The notes beneath the pieces were generated by a model. That model made no database searches, was not told the DNA's origin, and saw only the letters and a program-made list of their open reading frames with translations. DNA of 64,000 nucleotides from the NCBI RefSeq assembly GCF_020536995.1, contig NC_068358.1:1-64000 (forward strand), read 5' to 3'. The DNA is from Dreissena polymorpha. Taxonomy: Eukaryota; Mollusca; Bivalvia; Myida; Dreissenidae. Position 1 is the first letter of the stretch, and every line of letters begins with the position of its first letter. Both the position numbers and the translations under genes were made by a program. Shown in pieces: positions 36,801-44,200 of this stretch.

Positions 36801-37807
36801 GTACTGCACAAGCTTATCTCGGACGACCTTATATGCATTTTCACAGAGCGAGGCTAACTTAATTGTGTGAGTAATTAATGACAATTCATGATTGAATCTG
36901 ATTTTCATTGCAATATCGTTGTCTTTGGACGCCTTTTCCCGGTGTACTCGTCATGTTTTGATCACGGGATTTCCTCTGCTGACCAACTCGTTCCCACGAG
37001 TTAACTTTACAGTTGTACTGTGTCATCTTACGAATCATGTAGCATAGCATACATGTACAGTACACTCATAAATCATTTTCGAACGTTTCTCAAATTGTGC
37101 ATAAATACATATATTATTATTTATCGTTCATTATTTTCTGTATTCAATGTCACTTTGCATTGTCTTCAACTGATTTATTAATTATCTACATTTTGTTATC
37201 AGCGGTTCGCTTGTTGTTGTTGTAATTGTTGTTGTTGTTTTTTATTCAATAACGTATGCTTAATATACATGTATAAAATGATAGTACGTTCATACACAAA
37301 TTAACGTTACATAGAAATGGTTAGCATTTACTTGTCTGTAACGATGCTGAATGCTCTGTAACAGATGATTGTATACGGCAATGGGTATGTGGCTAGTGAA
37401 CACAGAATTTACGTAGAAAAGCAAACAATCAAAGATTATCAAGAAAATACAAAAGGATTGCTTATTTTATAGAGCTTACATTTGCCTTCAAACGTGTAGA
37501 TTTGATTCATGATTACGATTTCTTTTTCATGTTGAATTCAACATGTGAACTATTGATCGAAAAATATAATTCATTTATTTTACTACAGGTGATATATGAG
37601 TACTTTCATAAGTAATGTAATGTTATTTATACTTGTTTCAATGTTTCGTGAACCCTAAAAGTAATAATTTCCGACAGTAAACGTGTCGTTTAAAGATTGT
37701 CTGATATGTTCTTCCACGCTTGGCAATGAGATCTTTGCAAACGACAGTTCCCTTTATTGTTTACATACCTGGTGAAACACGAGGATTAACTTCAGAAAAT
37801 TCCACAT
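24034..37807 (-). CDS. Mucin-like single-pass membrane glycoprotein, seven exons (reassembled)
   Basis: Seven exons (37807-37769, 34881-34809, 32913-32735, 29581-29427, 28934-28826, 25229-25081, 24811-24034) join in one frame with GT-AG borders, giving about 493 residues. The five exons from 32913 downward are well supported; the first two are inferred from phase and splice sites. The protein starts with a short hydrophobic N-terminus, then a cysteine-containing extracellular part of about 280 residues with N-glycosylation sequons. A Ser/Thr/Pro stalk of about 170 residues has the composition of O-glycosylated mucins. One transmembrane helix (YILAGVLGALAIAALIIFMV) and a four-residue tail, RHKK, follow. 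I do not recognise the extracellular domain. The layout suggests a cell-surface or secretory-pathway glycoprotein. The minus strand carries AATAAA only six bases after the stop, so the 3' UTR may be very short. Confidence 0.7.
25081..25229 (-). CDS. Membrane glycoprotein, exon 6
   Basis: Acceptor TTATTGTAG and donor GCGAC|GTAAGA. 149 nt, entering in phase 0 and leaving with two bases that complete a Thr codon in the next exon. It contains GHVCINVSVYNGTSNDNTT, two sequons within it and two more (NHT, NAT) at the end. Confidence 0.8.
25300..25745. repeat. Degenerate short tandem repeats in an intron
   Basis: Loose repeats of ACACGT-TAATGTAA-AGTCTGCACGTA-like text, about 25-35 bases apart (CGTAAACGTTTAGCAC, CACGTACACGTTTTGTAA, CACGTGCGTGTAATGTAA). 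Strongly diverged. Confidence 0.5.
25750..26515. other. Intronic sequence, nothing recognised
   Basis: AT-rich intron of the membrane-protein gene with no repeat copy or exon that I can support. Confidence 0.4.
26523..26676. repeat. 154-bp fully nested palindrome
   Basis: The ends GACGGATAACCGTTGGTTAT and ATAACCAACGGTTACCCGTC form arms of about 42 bp. Each arm is itself a perfect palindrome (ACCGTTGGTTATTGCGGTAA continuing to AACCAACGGT). The core is also self-complementary (GTTCCGAT/ATCGGAAC and AAACCAC/GTGGTTT). Probably a tiny foldback element. Confidence 0.85.
26701..27200. repeat. 38-bp minisatellite, about 13 units
   Basis: The unit GACTTATTAAGCTTGATGTG plus AGGAGAACTAAATGGTGA is repeated head to tail with very little divergence (AAATGG/AAAGGG and TTATTAAG/TTATAAAG variants). 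It lies in the intron between exons 5 and 6 of the membrane-protein gene and starts 25 bases after the nested palindrome. Confidence 0.95.
27630..28485. repeat. Approximately 37-bp minisatellite, about 23 diverged units
   Basis: The unit is close to ACTGCTTAATGGCACAGTAC followed by ATAGTGTCTGCAACAAT. Units differ by up to about a third. The cysteine-rich frames on both strands (for example 27578-27844 and 28263-28475 on -) come from the repeat and lack splice or start support. Confidence 0.9.
28826..28934 (-). CDS. Membrane glycoprotein, exon 5
   Basis: Acceptor TTATTTACAG, donor TGGATG|GTGGGT. 109 nt. The first base completes an Asp codon, then SLETQIWRPGTVVTPEEAVG and a segment ending NFNEWM. 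Phase 0 exit matches exon 6. Confidence 0.8.
28935..29426. other. Intron of the membrane glycoprotein gene
   Basis: Apart from (TTG)n near 29082 nothing is recognised. Confidence 0.4.
29427..29581 (-). CDS. Membrane glycoprotein, exon 4
   Basis: Acceptor GTTTCGCAG, donor AACGA|GTAAGT. 155 nt. It reads VSMVIGSGTMYLGLLTYYNN and then a cysteine cluster with the pattern CC-x5-C-x6-C, ending in FEIKIIGLN. Phase 2 exit fits exon 5. Confidence 0.8.
29964..30481. repeat. Foldback MITE, copy 2
   Basis: The ends ACTCAAAATCAACGAATATT and AATATTCGTTGATGTCGAGT are complementary. The arms continue through AATCAGTGTTCCTTAT/ and CCATGTGAATTTCCCGCGAC against GTCGCGGAAAATTCACATGG. The central 170 bases form a GC-rich hairpin (CGAGCGAACGCGAGATCGGC against GCCAATCTCGCGTTCGCTCG) that is absent from copy 1. 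Confidence 0.85.
30482..31655. other. Intron of the membrane glycoprotein gene
   Basis: AT-rich; no exon or repeat that I can support. Confidence 0.35.
31662..32167 (-). mobile_element. TIR element with internal tRNA-like module, copy 1
   Basis: Same family as 35447, 38645 and 61308, but the most diverged. The outer ends (GTGCCCTTCCACAGATTTTA; CGTGAATAGATCCCTTTTA) are inverted to each other. On the minus strand the interior has a tRNA-like module with A-box TAGCCGAGTGG and B-box GGTTCGAGGCC (31798-31873), followed by T-rich sequence. Confidence 0.8.
32168..32734. other. Intronic sequence, nothing recognised
   Basis: No exon or repeat that I can support. Confidence 0.35.
32735..32913 (-). 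CDS. Membrane glycoprotein, exon 3
   Basis: The acceptor ends in TTTTAAAG and is weak; the donor CAG|GTATGT is excellent. 179 nt, phase 1 entry and phase 0 exit. It contains KVCKSTCFYLRDFNSVLMYY and ends DIGRTNQ. The local frame stays open about 20 codons past the donor, but the join to exon 4 needs this donor. Confidence 0.7.
33386..33677 (+). repeat. TTAA-ended MITE family A, copy 3, with internal duplication
   Basis: TTAACCCATTTATGCCCAGT to CTAGGCATGAATGGGTTAA. The right 60 bases (ATGCGGCGTCTCATCTGGGT to CAGGACGCTAGGCAT) are tandemly duplicated without any change at 33543-33666. Confidence 0.85.
33680..34370. other. Intronic sequence, nothing recognised
   Basis: Short frames only; no supported feature. 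Confidence 0.35.
34376..34627. repeat. MITE family B, copy 4
   Basis: TGTGCGTAAAGTGTCGTCCC on the left faces GGGACGACACTTTACGCACT on the right. The middle is the longer subtype with TGGATTTTTGCTGAGAAGAG. The outer ends GTGAAAAGGGGGTTTA and TAAACCCCTTTTAACAG are also complementary, so the true termini lie outside the GTCGTCCC arms. Confidence 0.8.
34809..34881 (-). CDS. Membrane glycoprotein, candidate exon 2
   Basis: Acceptor CATTGTTACGCAG and a usable donor GTGCGT. 73 nt, phase 0 entry and phase 1 exit, exactly what exons 1 and 3 require. It reads IIKCSKDCGIMLPTRIPEKR followed by EFAV. The frame is open well beyond the donor, and other GT dinucleotides nearby could serve. Support is phase and composition only. 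Confidence 0.4.
35447..36141 (+). mobile_element. TIR element with internal tRNA-like module, copy 2, carrying a nested SINE
   Basis: TTTAAAGGTTCCTATTCACG at the left and GAAAAGGTCCCTTTAAA at the right are inverted ends. It shares with the other copies CAGATTCGCAAATTTTCG, TTATAAAGCGTTGC-ACGCGAAGCGATT and CAATATAAAGCATTTAATGA. The tRNA-like module at 35739-35807 has TGGTCTAAGCG (A-box position) and GGTTCGAGACC (B-box), then a T-run. A SINE occupies 35839-36043. Without it the element is about 480 bp. Confidence 0.85.
35839..36043 (+). mobile_element. tRNA-derived SINE
   Basis: The head is tRNA-like: GGTCGCCGTGGTGTAATGGA (A-box in TGGTGTAATGG) and GGTTCGATCCC (B-box, 35895). A unique body follows (TGTAGACACCAAGTACTGG, CTCGAGAGCATTTCAAATAA) and a tail of TTTAAACTAAACTAAACT. 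Perfect 11-bp target-site duplications, ACTAGAGCTTT, flank it at 35828-35838 and 36044-36054. It looks structurally complete and fairly young. It is transcribed by RNA polymerase III in this class and depends on a LINE for mobility. Confidence 0.9.
36417..36646 (+). repeat. TTAA-ended MITE family A, copy 4 (best copy)
   Basis: 230 bp, TTAACCCATTTATGCCTAGT to GGCATGAATGGGTTAA, with the perfect palindrome GAGACGCCGCATTATGCGGC. Cleanest copy for a family consensus. Confidence 0.9.
36776..36850. repeat. MITE family B fragment
   Basis: CCTGATTAGCCTGTGCGTAC and AAGCTTATCTCGGACGACC match the right arm of the family; the rest is gone. Confidence 0.6.
36860..37768. other. First intron of the membrane glycoprotein gene
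   Basis: (TTG)n near 37213; otherwise nothing recognised. Confidence 0.35.
37769..37807 (-). CDS. Membrane glycoprotein, candidate first coding exon (signal peptide)
   Basis: ATG followed by WNFLKLILVFHQ and the strong donor CAG|GTATGT. A hydrophobic run after a short start suits the beginning of a signal peptide that continues into the next exon. Purine-rich sequence (GTGAAGAGAAAGACTAAAC) precedes it as 5' UTR. The position relative to the other exons and the phase (0) support it; there is no direct proof. Confidence 0.45.
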
Positions 37808-37809
37808 CC

Positions 37810-38640
37810 TGATTAGTTTGTTTAGTCTTTCTCTTCACTTTGAGAGCCTGGATGGTTTCTGTAGAGGTCCGTGCGAACTCGTGTTTGACGTGGATTTGCT
37901 CGGAATCACTTGCAGGACAATCTGATATTCGGATTTAGTTTTCCAGAGAAAGGCCTCGTGCTATCTATTTTTACTGTATGTTGTATGCATTATCTTCTTT
38001 TTTTTCAAATTATGTTGATAAACGTTTTTTTAAGTGTACGCGCACATTATTGTATTGCAGGTAAGAAGGTTTGTACGTTTAATAATATGCTCAGTAAATC
38101 ACAGTAAACGCTTTTTATTAAAATTTAAGAATCTGCTGAGAACTGACGCAGCATATACGAAATACATTTCACACTTAAAGGTCCAAAACATGCGCTTTTC
38201 CAAACAGATTACGGTAAGGTTCAACAAATAGTCCGTCTCAAGTATGGTGAATGTCCAACATAATATAGGTGTTCATGCCGCTATTTTGCAAAACGAATAA
38301 AACTAAACATCAGACTATCGTGTAGATCTCGTTGCAGTGAAATTTGAGCGGAACGCAAGCGTAAGAAGATGAAAGGGCACTCTGTTACAAAACACTCAAC
38401 CGAACTTGCGCACTAACTCTGAAGCAGACTAATACCCATAATCTACCAACATCTCTTCACTGGAAGAAAACGCCAAGCTACGCAGCTATGCAGAGAATTG
38501 GGTAATTTAAACTGGAGCTCCATCCACCGTGTTTACATATTGCCTGCCTATATGACCTAATACGTACAAATACCACGAGATAATGCGCGGGATGAAGGCA
38601 ACAGAGGTTGCTCTATTAATGGAATAACGCCGCTGTGTCC
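37810..38640. other. Intergenic region between divergent genes
   Basis: It lies between the start of the minus-strand membrane-protein gene and the plus-strand ZC4H2 gene, so it may hold promoters for both. I cannot identify a TATA box or the missing first ZC4H2 exon here. Confidence 0.35.
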
Positions 38641-38644
38641 TCTC

Positions 38645-39156
38645 TTCAAAGGGATCTTTTCACGGTTTGGTAAATTGACAAAATTGAAAAAAGTTGTTTC
38701 AGATTCGCAAATTTTCGGTTTAGTTATGATATTTGTGAGGAAATAGCATTACTGAACATTTGCCATTGTCTAATATTGTCATTATATGCATCTTTTGACG
38801 ATTTAAAAACCTAAAAATTATAAAGCGTTGCAACGCGAAACGATTGAATAATTTGGAGAGTTCTATTGTTGTCGTTTAAATTTATGAAACTACGAAGATT
38901 GCTTATATAATGTATAAAAGACGCAGCCTATGTATGCTTGGCAGAATAGCTCAGTTGGCGTATGCGTTTTTACTTCAGGATTCCGGGGGTCACTGGTTCG
39001 AGCCCTGCAGTGGGCTACGTTTTTTTTTTCCTTTTTTAAATTCTATTTTTGATATTTTACTGGAGCTTCTAAAATTTAATGTTTACATTTATCAATATAA
39101 AGCATTTAATGACAAACTTCAAAACATGCCAAAATCTGTGAAAAGGCCCCTTTAAA
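38645..39156 (+). mobile_element. TIR element with internal tRNA-like module, copy 3
   Basis: TTCAAAGGGATCTTTTCACG at the left and GTGAAAAGGCCCCTTTAAA at the right. The central module at 38941-39016 has a perfect A-box TAGCTCAGTTGG and a B-box GGTTCGAGCCC 45 bases later, then a run of nine or more T (39018-39028) that would terminate RNA polymerase III. About 512 bp, no protein. It is not a functional tRNA gene, because the acceptor and anticodon arms do not pair. Confidence 0.88.
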
Positions 39157-39159
39157 CAA

Positions 39160-39460
39160 TTGCGCAACCGGCCCGGTATCGTGTAACAATCCATTAGTCT
39201 GATCAAAACAATTTTGGCTGCGCGCGCATATCGTTATCAAATTTAAACGGATTATTCTTCTATTAAAATGGTTATTGCATTTTTATATTGTGACCAATAA
39301 CTATTCTACAATTACAGCCAATTCTTCTACTACTATACATGTACTTAAATAGAGCCCGGTCATTCTTAAGTATACTTAATAGTAGAGGCTTGGGAAAGGT
39401 ATACCCGGACAACATTGGAACATATTTGAAACTTATATTTTTTGAAAGGTTATAGCTTGT
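39160..39460. other. Noncoding stretch
   Basis: No feature supported. Confidence 0.35.
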
Positions 39461-39504
39461 AGATTCTGAATTCACAAAGTTCCCGAAAATTCCCATCCGG
39501 GAAA

Positions 39505-39885
39505 CCTCAGAATTCAAGATGGCGTCCAAGATGGCGTCTATTTTGATACTATGAGCACTTATAATATTATTTATTCAAAAGTATAACTCTTTTTTGTGCT
39601 TAAATCTTTTGAAATAAGGATATAATAGCATACTTTTACAAATCGCTTGTTTTCATACTAAAATAACCAATATGGCGTCCAAAATGGCGTCAAAAATGGC
39701 GACCATTTACCTAAAAAAGGCTTTTTTTCTAAATTATTTAAACAATTTACAGTATTTTATTGTGGAAATTGTTGCCTACATTCACGTAATGTCACAACAC
39801 TAACATGTTTGCACTTATCGTTTGTTTTATCAACTTGAACATACAATATGGTGTCCATAATGGCGTCCAACATGTCAACAATGTA
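39505..39885. repeat. Degenerate repeat with clustered AAGATGGCGTC motifs
   Basis: Three loose units of about 170 bases. Each begins with two or three copies of AANATGGCGTCC (39513, 39525; 39671, 39682, 39694; 39847, 39858) and continues into TATTATTTAAACA-like AT-rich text. The motif is close to the YY1 consensus AANATGGCGGC. Binding is inference. Confidence 0.6.
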
Positions 39886-40039
39886 CCTTAAAATGACCTT
39901 TTCTTATATTATATAATAATTGTCACTCCATTTTGCATTGGAAATTATCATTTCAATATACATAATGTCAAAATTAAAGTTTCAACTTAAATAATTTTGA
40001 CTAAATTCAGGTATGTACAACGTTTCAGGTATGTTATTA

Positions 40040-40680
40040 TAGAAGTGTGTGGGGTACCGTTATTTCTTACGACATACAATTAAACAATCTTTTATTGAGT
40101 CACTTTGTCGGTCTGTCGGTCAGCCTGTCTGTAGGTCTGTCCCGATAGCTTGTCCGGGCCATAACTATGTTGTTCAGTCTGATATTTTAAAATCATTTGG
40201 CACATTTGTTCACCATCATTGGACGGTGCGTTACATCGATATCTCAAATGTCAAGGTCACACTTTGAGTTCAAAGGTAAATAATGGCCATAAATGAGCTT
40301 GTCCGAGCCATAACTTTGTAATTTATTCTGAGATTTTAAAATCATTTGGCACATTTGTTCACCACAATTGGGCGGTGTGTCGCGCGAAAGAATTACGTCG
40401 ATATCTCCATGGTCAAGGTCACACTTTGAGTTCAAAGGTCAAAAATGGCAATACATGAGCTTGTCCGGGCAGTAACTATGTCGTTCATTGTGAGATTTCA
40501 AAATCATTTGGCACATTTGTTCATCATTTTTGGACAGTGTGTCGCGCGAAAGATTTACGTCGATATCTGCAAGTTCAAGGTCACACCTATTGGTGGTATT
40601 TTTTTTACTCGTCAAAAAAGATTGGGTGCGAACGCACCCAACGCACCCCCTTGGCTACGGGTATGCTGACAATTTTGCAT
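40040..40680. repeat. Bivalve-type repeat with three units of about 155 bp
   Basis: Begins with CTGTCGGTCAGCCTGTCTGT, then units with GCTTGTCCGGGCCATAACTA, TCATTTGGCACATTTGTTCA, TACGTCGATATC and CAAGGTCACACTTTGAGTTC. It ends near the palindromic GGGTGCGAACGCACCC. No coding capacity. Confidence 0.75.
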
Positions 40681-41066
40681 TTTTACTTGTGTGTAAATAT
40701 ATGATGATTTTTATATTTAACCTATTGATTTAAGCTCAATTGTATCAACACCTTAAGGCTAATTACAACCCGTTCGAGTCATACCCTGTCTCTTTGGCAG
40801 ATCTATACAATCTTTTGACAGTAAGAATAGAACAGAACCAATGACATCCTGGTCGCTATGCAGCCACCATGTCGATTACCAGCGACCTTTAGCCTTAAAA
40901 TTATTGCTCCTTAATTATTATTGAGTATCATGTGTTATAATTAATTATCATTTAAAGAATATTTCAGTGTACGATTATTAATTAATTATAATTTAAAAAA
41001 TATTTCAATGAACACAATCATTATCATATGTTTATTATTATATTTGACATATATTCCAAAATCAAG

Positions 41067-41213
41067 GTCGAAGACCATAAATCTGGAGCGCATCAAGAGC
41101 AAGCTTCGGCAAGAATACGACTCTACTGAAAATGAAGACAGACTTATCGCGGAATATAAAAAGGAAATGGAGCTACTACTGCAAGAGATTTGATACATGC
41201 TGACATAAATTTG
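41067..41213 (+). CDS. ZC4H2: ZC4H2 exon 2 (with apparent 25-base loss)
   Basis: The acceptor is TTCCAAAATCAAG; the first base completes an AG|G Arg codon as in vertebrates. The frame is clean to CAAGAG (41187). Only AT remains before TTGATACATGCTGACATAAA (41190 on), which encodes LIHADIN in another frame. The exon ends TTG|GTTGGT in phase 0, fitting exon 3. In the frame as read, a TGA follows at 41191. Confidence 0.8.
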
Positions 41214-44200
41214 GTTGGTGTATTTAAGTTTAAACATCTTTATTTTAGCCTGATATTAAGGACTATCTAGTCTGTTCACTGGGAACCTGACCAACTGAGA
41301 ACACACTCTGAATGGGGATTAAACCCGAAACCTAGTGATTGATTGTCCACTACATGTATGTCTCTGCAACCTGACTTAAGTGTTTTTAATTTTGCTGAGG
41401 GCAGAGGAGCAAGCCATCAAATAGAAAAAAATTTGGACATTGAAAATCTTAATATGGGGATAACATTCATGTGAAGTAAACTGAAATGGGAATTCAATTT
41501 ATAAGCGAAGTTTTATTTTAGGGGAAAATTGCATAAGTTTTAAGGGAATTTAGCCTGTATTCATCTACAACTGTGGATGAAACAAACCTTGGACTTGTAT
41601 TTAGAGCATGTACAGACAGTACAGTACGCAGGCAGGTAACTGGCTGTAAATATCAAATACATGTTCATAGAAGCTACATGTATTTACATGTATGAGCTAT
41701 TTTGGTTAACTTTTGTCTGGCGTCCAGCATCGTGTGGTGTGTGAAGTTGGTTGTCAACTACATGAATAGGCTTATTACTGCTCAAACCTTATTACCATTT
41801 GTGAACCACATGAATGGCTTAATGTTGACAAAATTTTGTCAGAATTTTTATCTTAACAGTTTTTTTGGCTGAGTTTTAATCTAGGTCATATGAATCCAAA
41901 AACAAGGTCACCGGGTCAAATCTTAGAAAAACCTTCTCAGCACTCTAGACATTTATGAATCTATCTTGATTAAACTTGGTCAGAATAAGACAGAGTTTCA
42001 GTTTGTGTTATGTATGATTGAAAACTAGGTCACCAGGACAAACCTTTGAAAAACCTTGTAACCATTCTAGCAATAAATTAAGTTTAATATGTAACATGTG
42101 AGACAACTCTTATTGATATTGAATATAGGATTTAATTGAGACCCTCCTTTTACTGCAATGTTTTTCATGATAGTGCAGACTGTTTGTGTGAATAATATGT
42201 GTTTGTTATTGTTGTTTGAGGTTCCATTTATTTTACATGTATGCCCTCTTTTGAAAAAGTGGTCATACATGAGAAACACTGTCAGTCTGTATCTGTCCTT
42301 TGTTGACCTATTTGTGATTTTAATCTCCGACAGTTGTGTGTTATACATTAAATCATTTTGTATTTTTGTAGTTTGCATTGCCTAAACATGAAAACATGCT
42401 GTTCTATTGGAAGTTTATTTTGCTACTGCATGCAAGTATCCCAAGAAATCTTTATTAAAACCCATCTTTGACAGCAGTACCGAAAAAATAAAGCAAATGT
42501 TACTAGTTTCTGTTCCTGCAGATGGAGACAACGATCAAGCAAGCTGAGGAGGAACGAAATCGCTCTCTTGAGAATGCCAAGCTTCTGTATGATGACTACA
42601 AGCCTCTGAAGGATGAGGTTGATCTTATGCGCAGGCGAATTGGACTGGAGCCTTTGCTGGATGTGCATGACGAGGAAGAGAAGATCTCTCCTGAGTAAGG
42701 GATTGGGTCTTTATAGGGACTGGTTCACAGATTTTGGCTTTGTTTTAAGACCAATTCCTTACATAAATACAGTACAAATTTGGACCAAAAATGCTCAAGG
42801 AAAGTAAGAAAATAAATTAAACAGAAAAAAATCAACCGCACTTGCATTTAAACCAATGTTTGGACTAAATGACTTTTTCAGGCTTAACCTCGTGGCAATC
42901 TAGACGTTTTAGTGCGTCATGCAGCAAACTTGTTTTTCTTCCCCCAGTCTATACTGGGGGACATATTGTTTTTGCCCTGTCTGTTTGTTGGTGTGCGTCA
43001 AACTTAAACATTGGCCATAACTTTTGCAATATTCAAATTAGCAACTTGATATTTGGCATGCATGTGTATCTCATGGATCTGCACATTTTGAGTGGTGAAA
43101 AGTCAAGGTCATCCTTAAAGGTCAAAGGTCAAATACATGTTTATGTGGGGGGACATAGTGTTTCACAAACACGTCTTGTTTTATATAAACTTTGTGTTGT
43201 CTCAAAATTTAACGCAAGCCTTAGAATTACGAAAACATAGCAAGTTATTTAATTGTTTGTACTTTTTGTCCACTACCGGTTTCACCGGAGAGGACTTCTG
43301 GTTAGTGCTCTGTCTGTCTGTCTGTCAGGCTGTCTGTCTGTCAGTTACACTTTTCTGGATCCTGCGATAACTTTAAAAGTTTTGAATATTTTTTCATGAA
43401 ACTTGAAACATGGATAGATGGCAATATGGACATTATGCACGTCATTATTCCCACGCTTTTTGAAAAGCGTGGGGATATTGTGGTTATCTCCGCCGTCTGT
43501 GTGTCTGCCTATCTGTCTGTCCGTCTGTCCTGGCCACTATCTCCTCCTACACTATAAGCACTAGATCCTTGAAACTTACACACATGGTAGCTATGAGCAT
43601 ATTTGCGACCCTGCACTATTTGGAATTTTGATCTGACCCAGACATGGCGAAAGACCGTCACAATTTACAGGCCAGACTGGCCTACCAGGAGAAAAAATTC
43701 ACAGGCCAGTTGAAATTTTCACAGGCCTCAATTTCGAGCATTTGACTTGGGATTACATAGAGCCATTAGTCTCAACATCGCAAAGTAAATTCACAAAAGG
43801 GCAAACATAAGCATGAAAACCTGATTTGGAATTAATGAAGCGTATTAGTTTCAGTTTGTTGATATATTTACGCTTTACACATATATACTTGAGTGTTGTC
43901 GATGTATTTAGCTAAGAGTAATTAATATATTAAACAAGGCCTGTTTGTAAAACATGCATGCCCCCCATATGGGCTGTCAGTTTTAGTGGCAGCCATTTTG
44001 TGATACGGTTTTTGTCACTGTGACCTTGACCTTTGACCTAGTGACCTGAAAATCAATAGAGGTCATCTGCCAGTGATGATCAATGTACCTATGAAGTTTC
44101 ATGATCCTAGGCCTAATTATTTTTAGTTATCAGGAAACCATTTTACTGTTTTGAGTCACTGTGACCTTGACATTTGACCTAGTGACCTGAAAATGATAGG

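Noticed and set aside
38941-39016. A functional tRNA gene
   Set aside because: A- and B-boxes match, but the acceptor and anticodon arms do not fold into a proper cloverleaf, and the same module recurs inside a transposable element.
40986-41237. An 83-codon minus-strand frame over ZC4H2 exon 2, and the upstream ATG at 41008 on +
   Set aside because: The minus frame is antisense to a conserved exon. The ATG at 41008 lies in the intron before the acceptor at 41066, and its residues do not match the family N-terminus.
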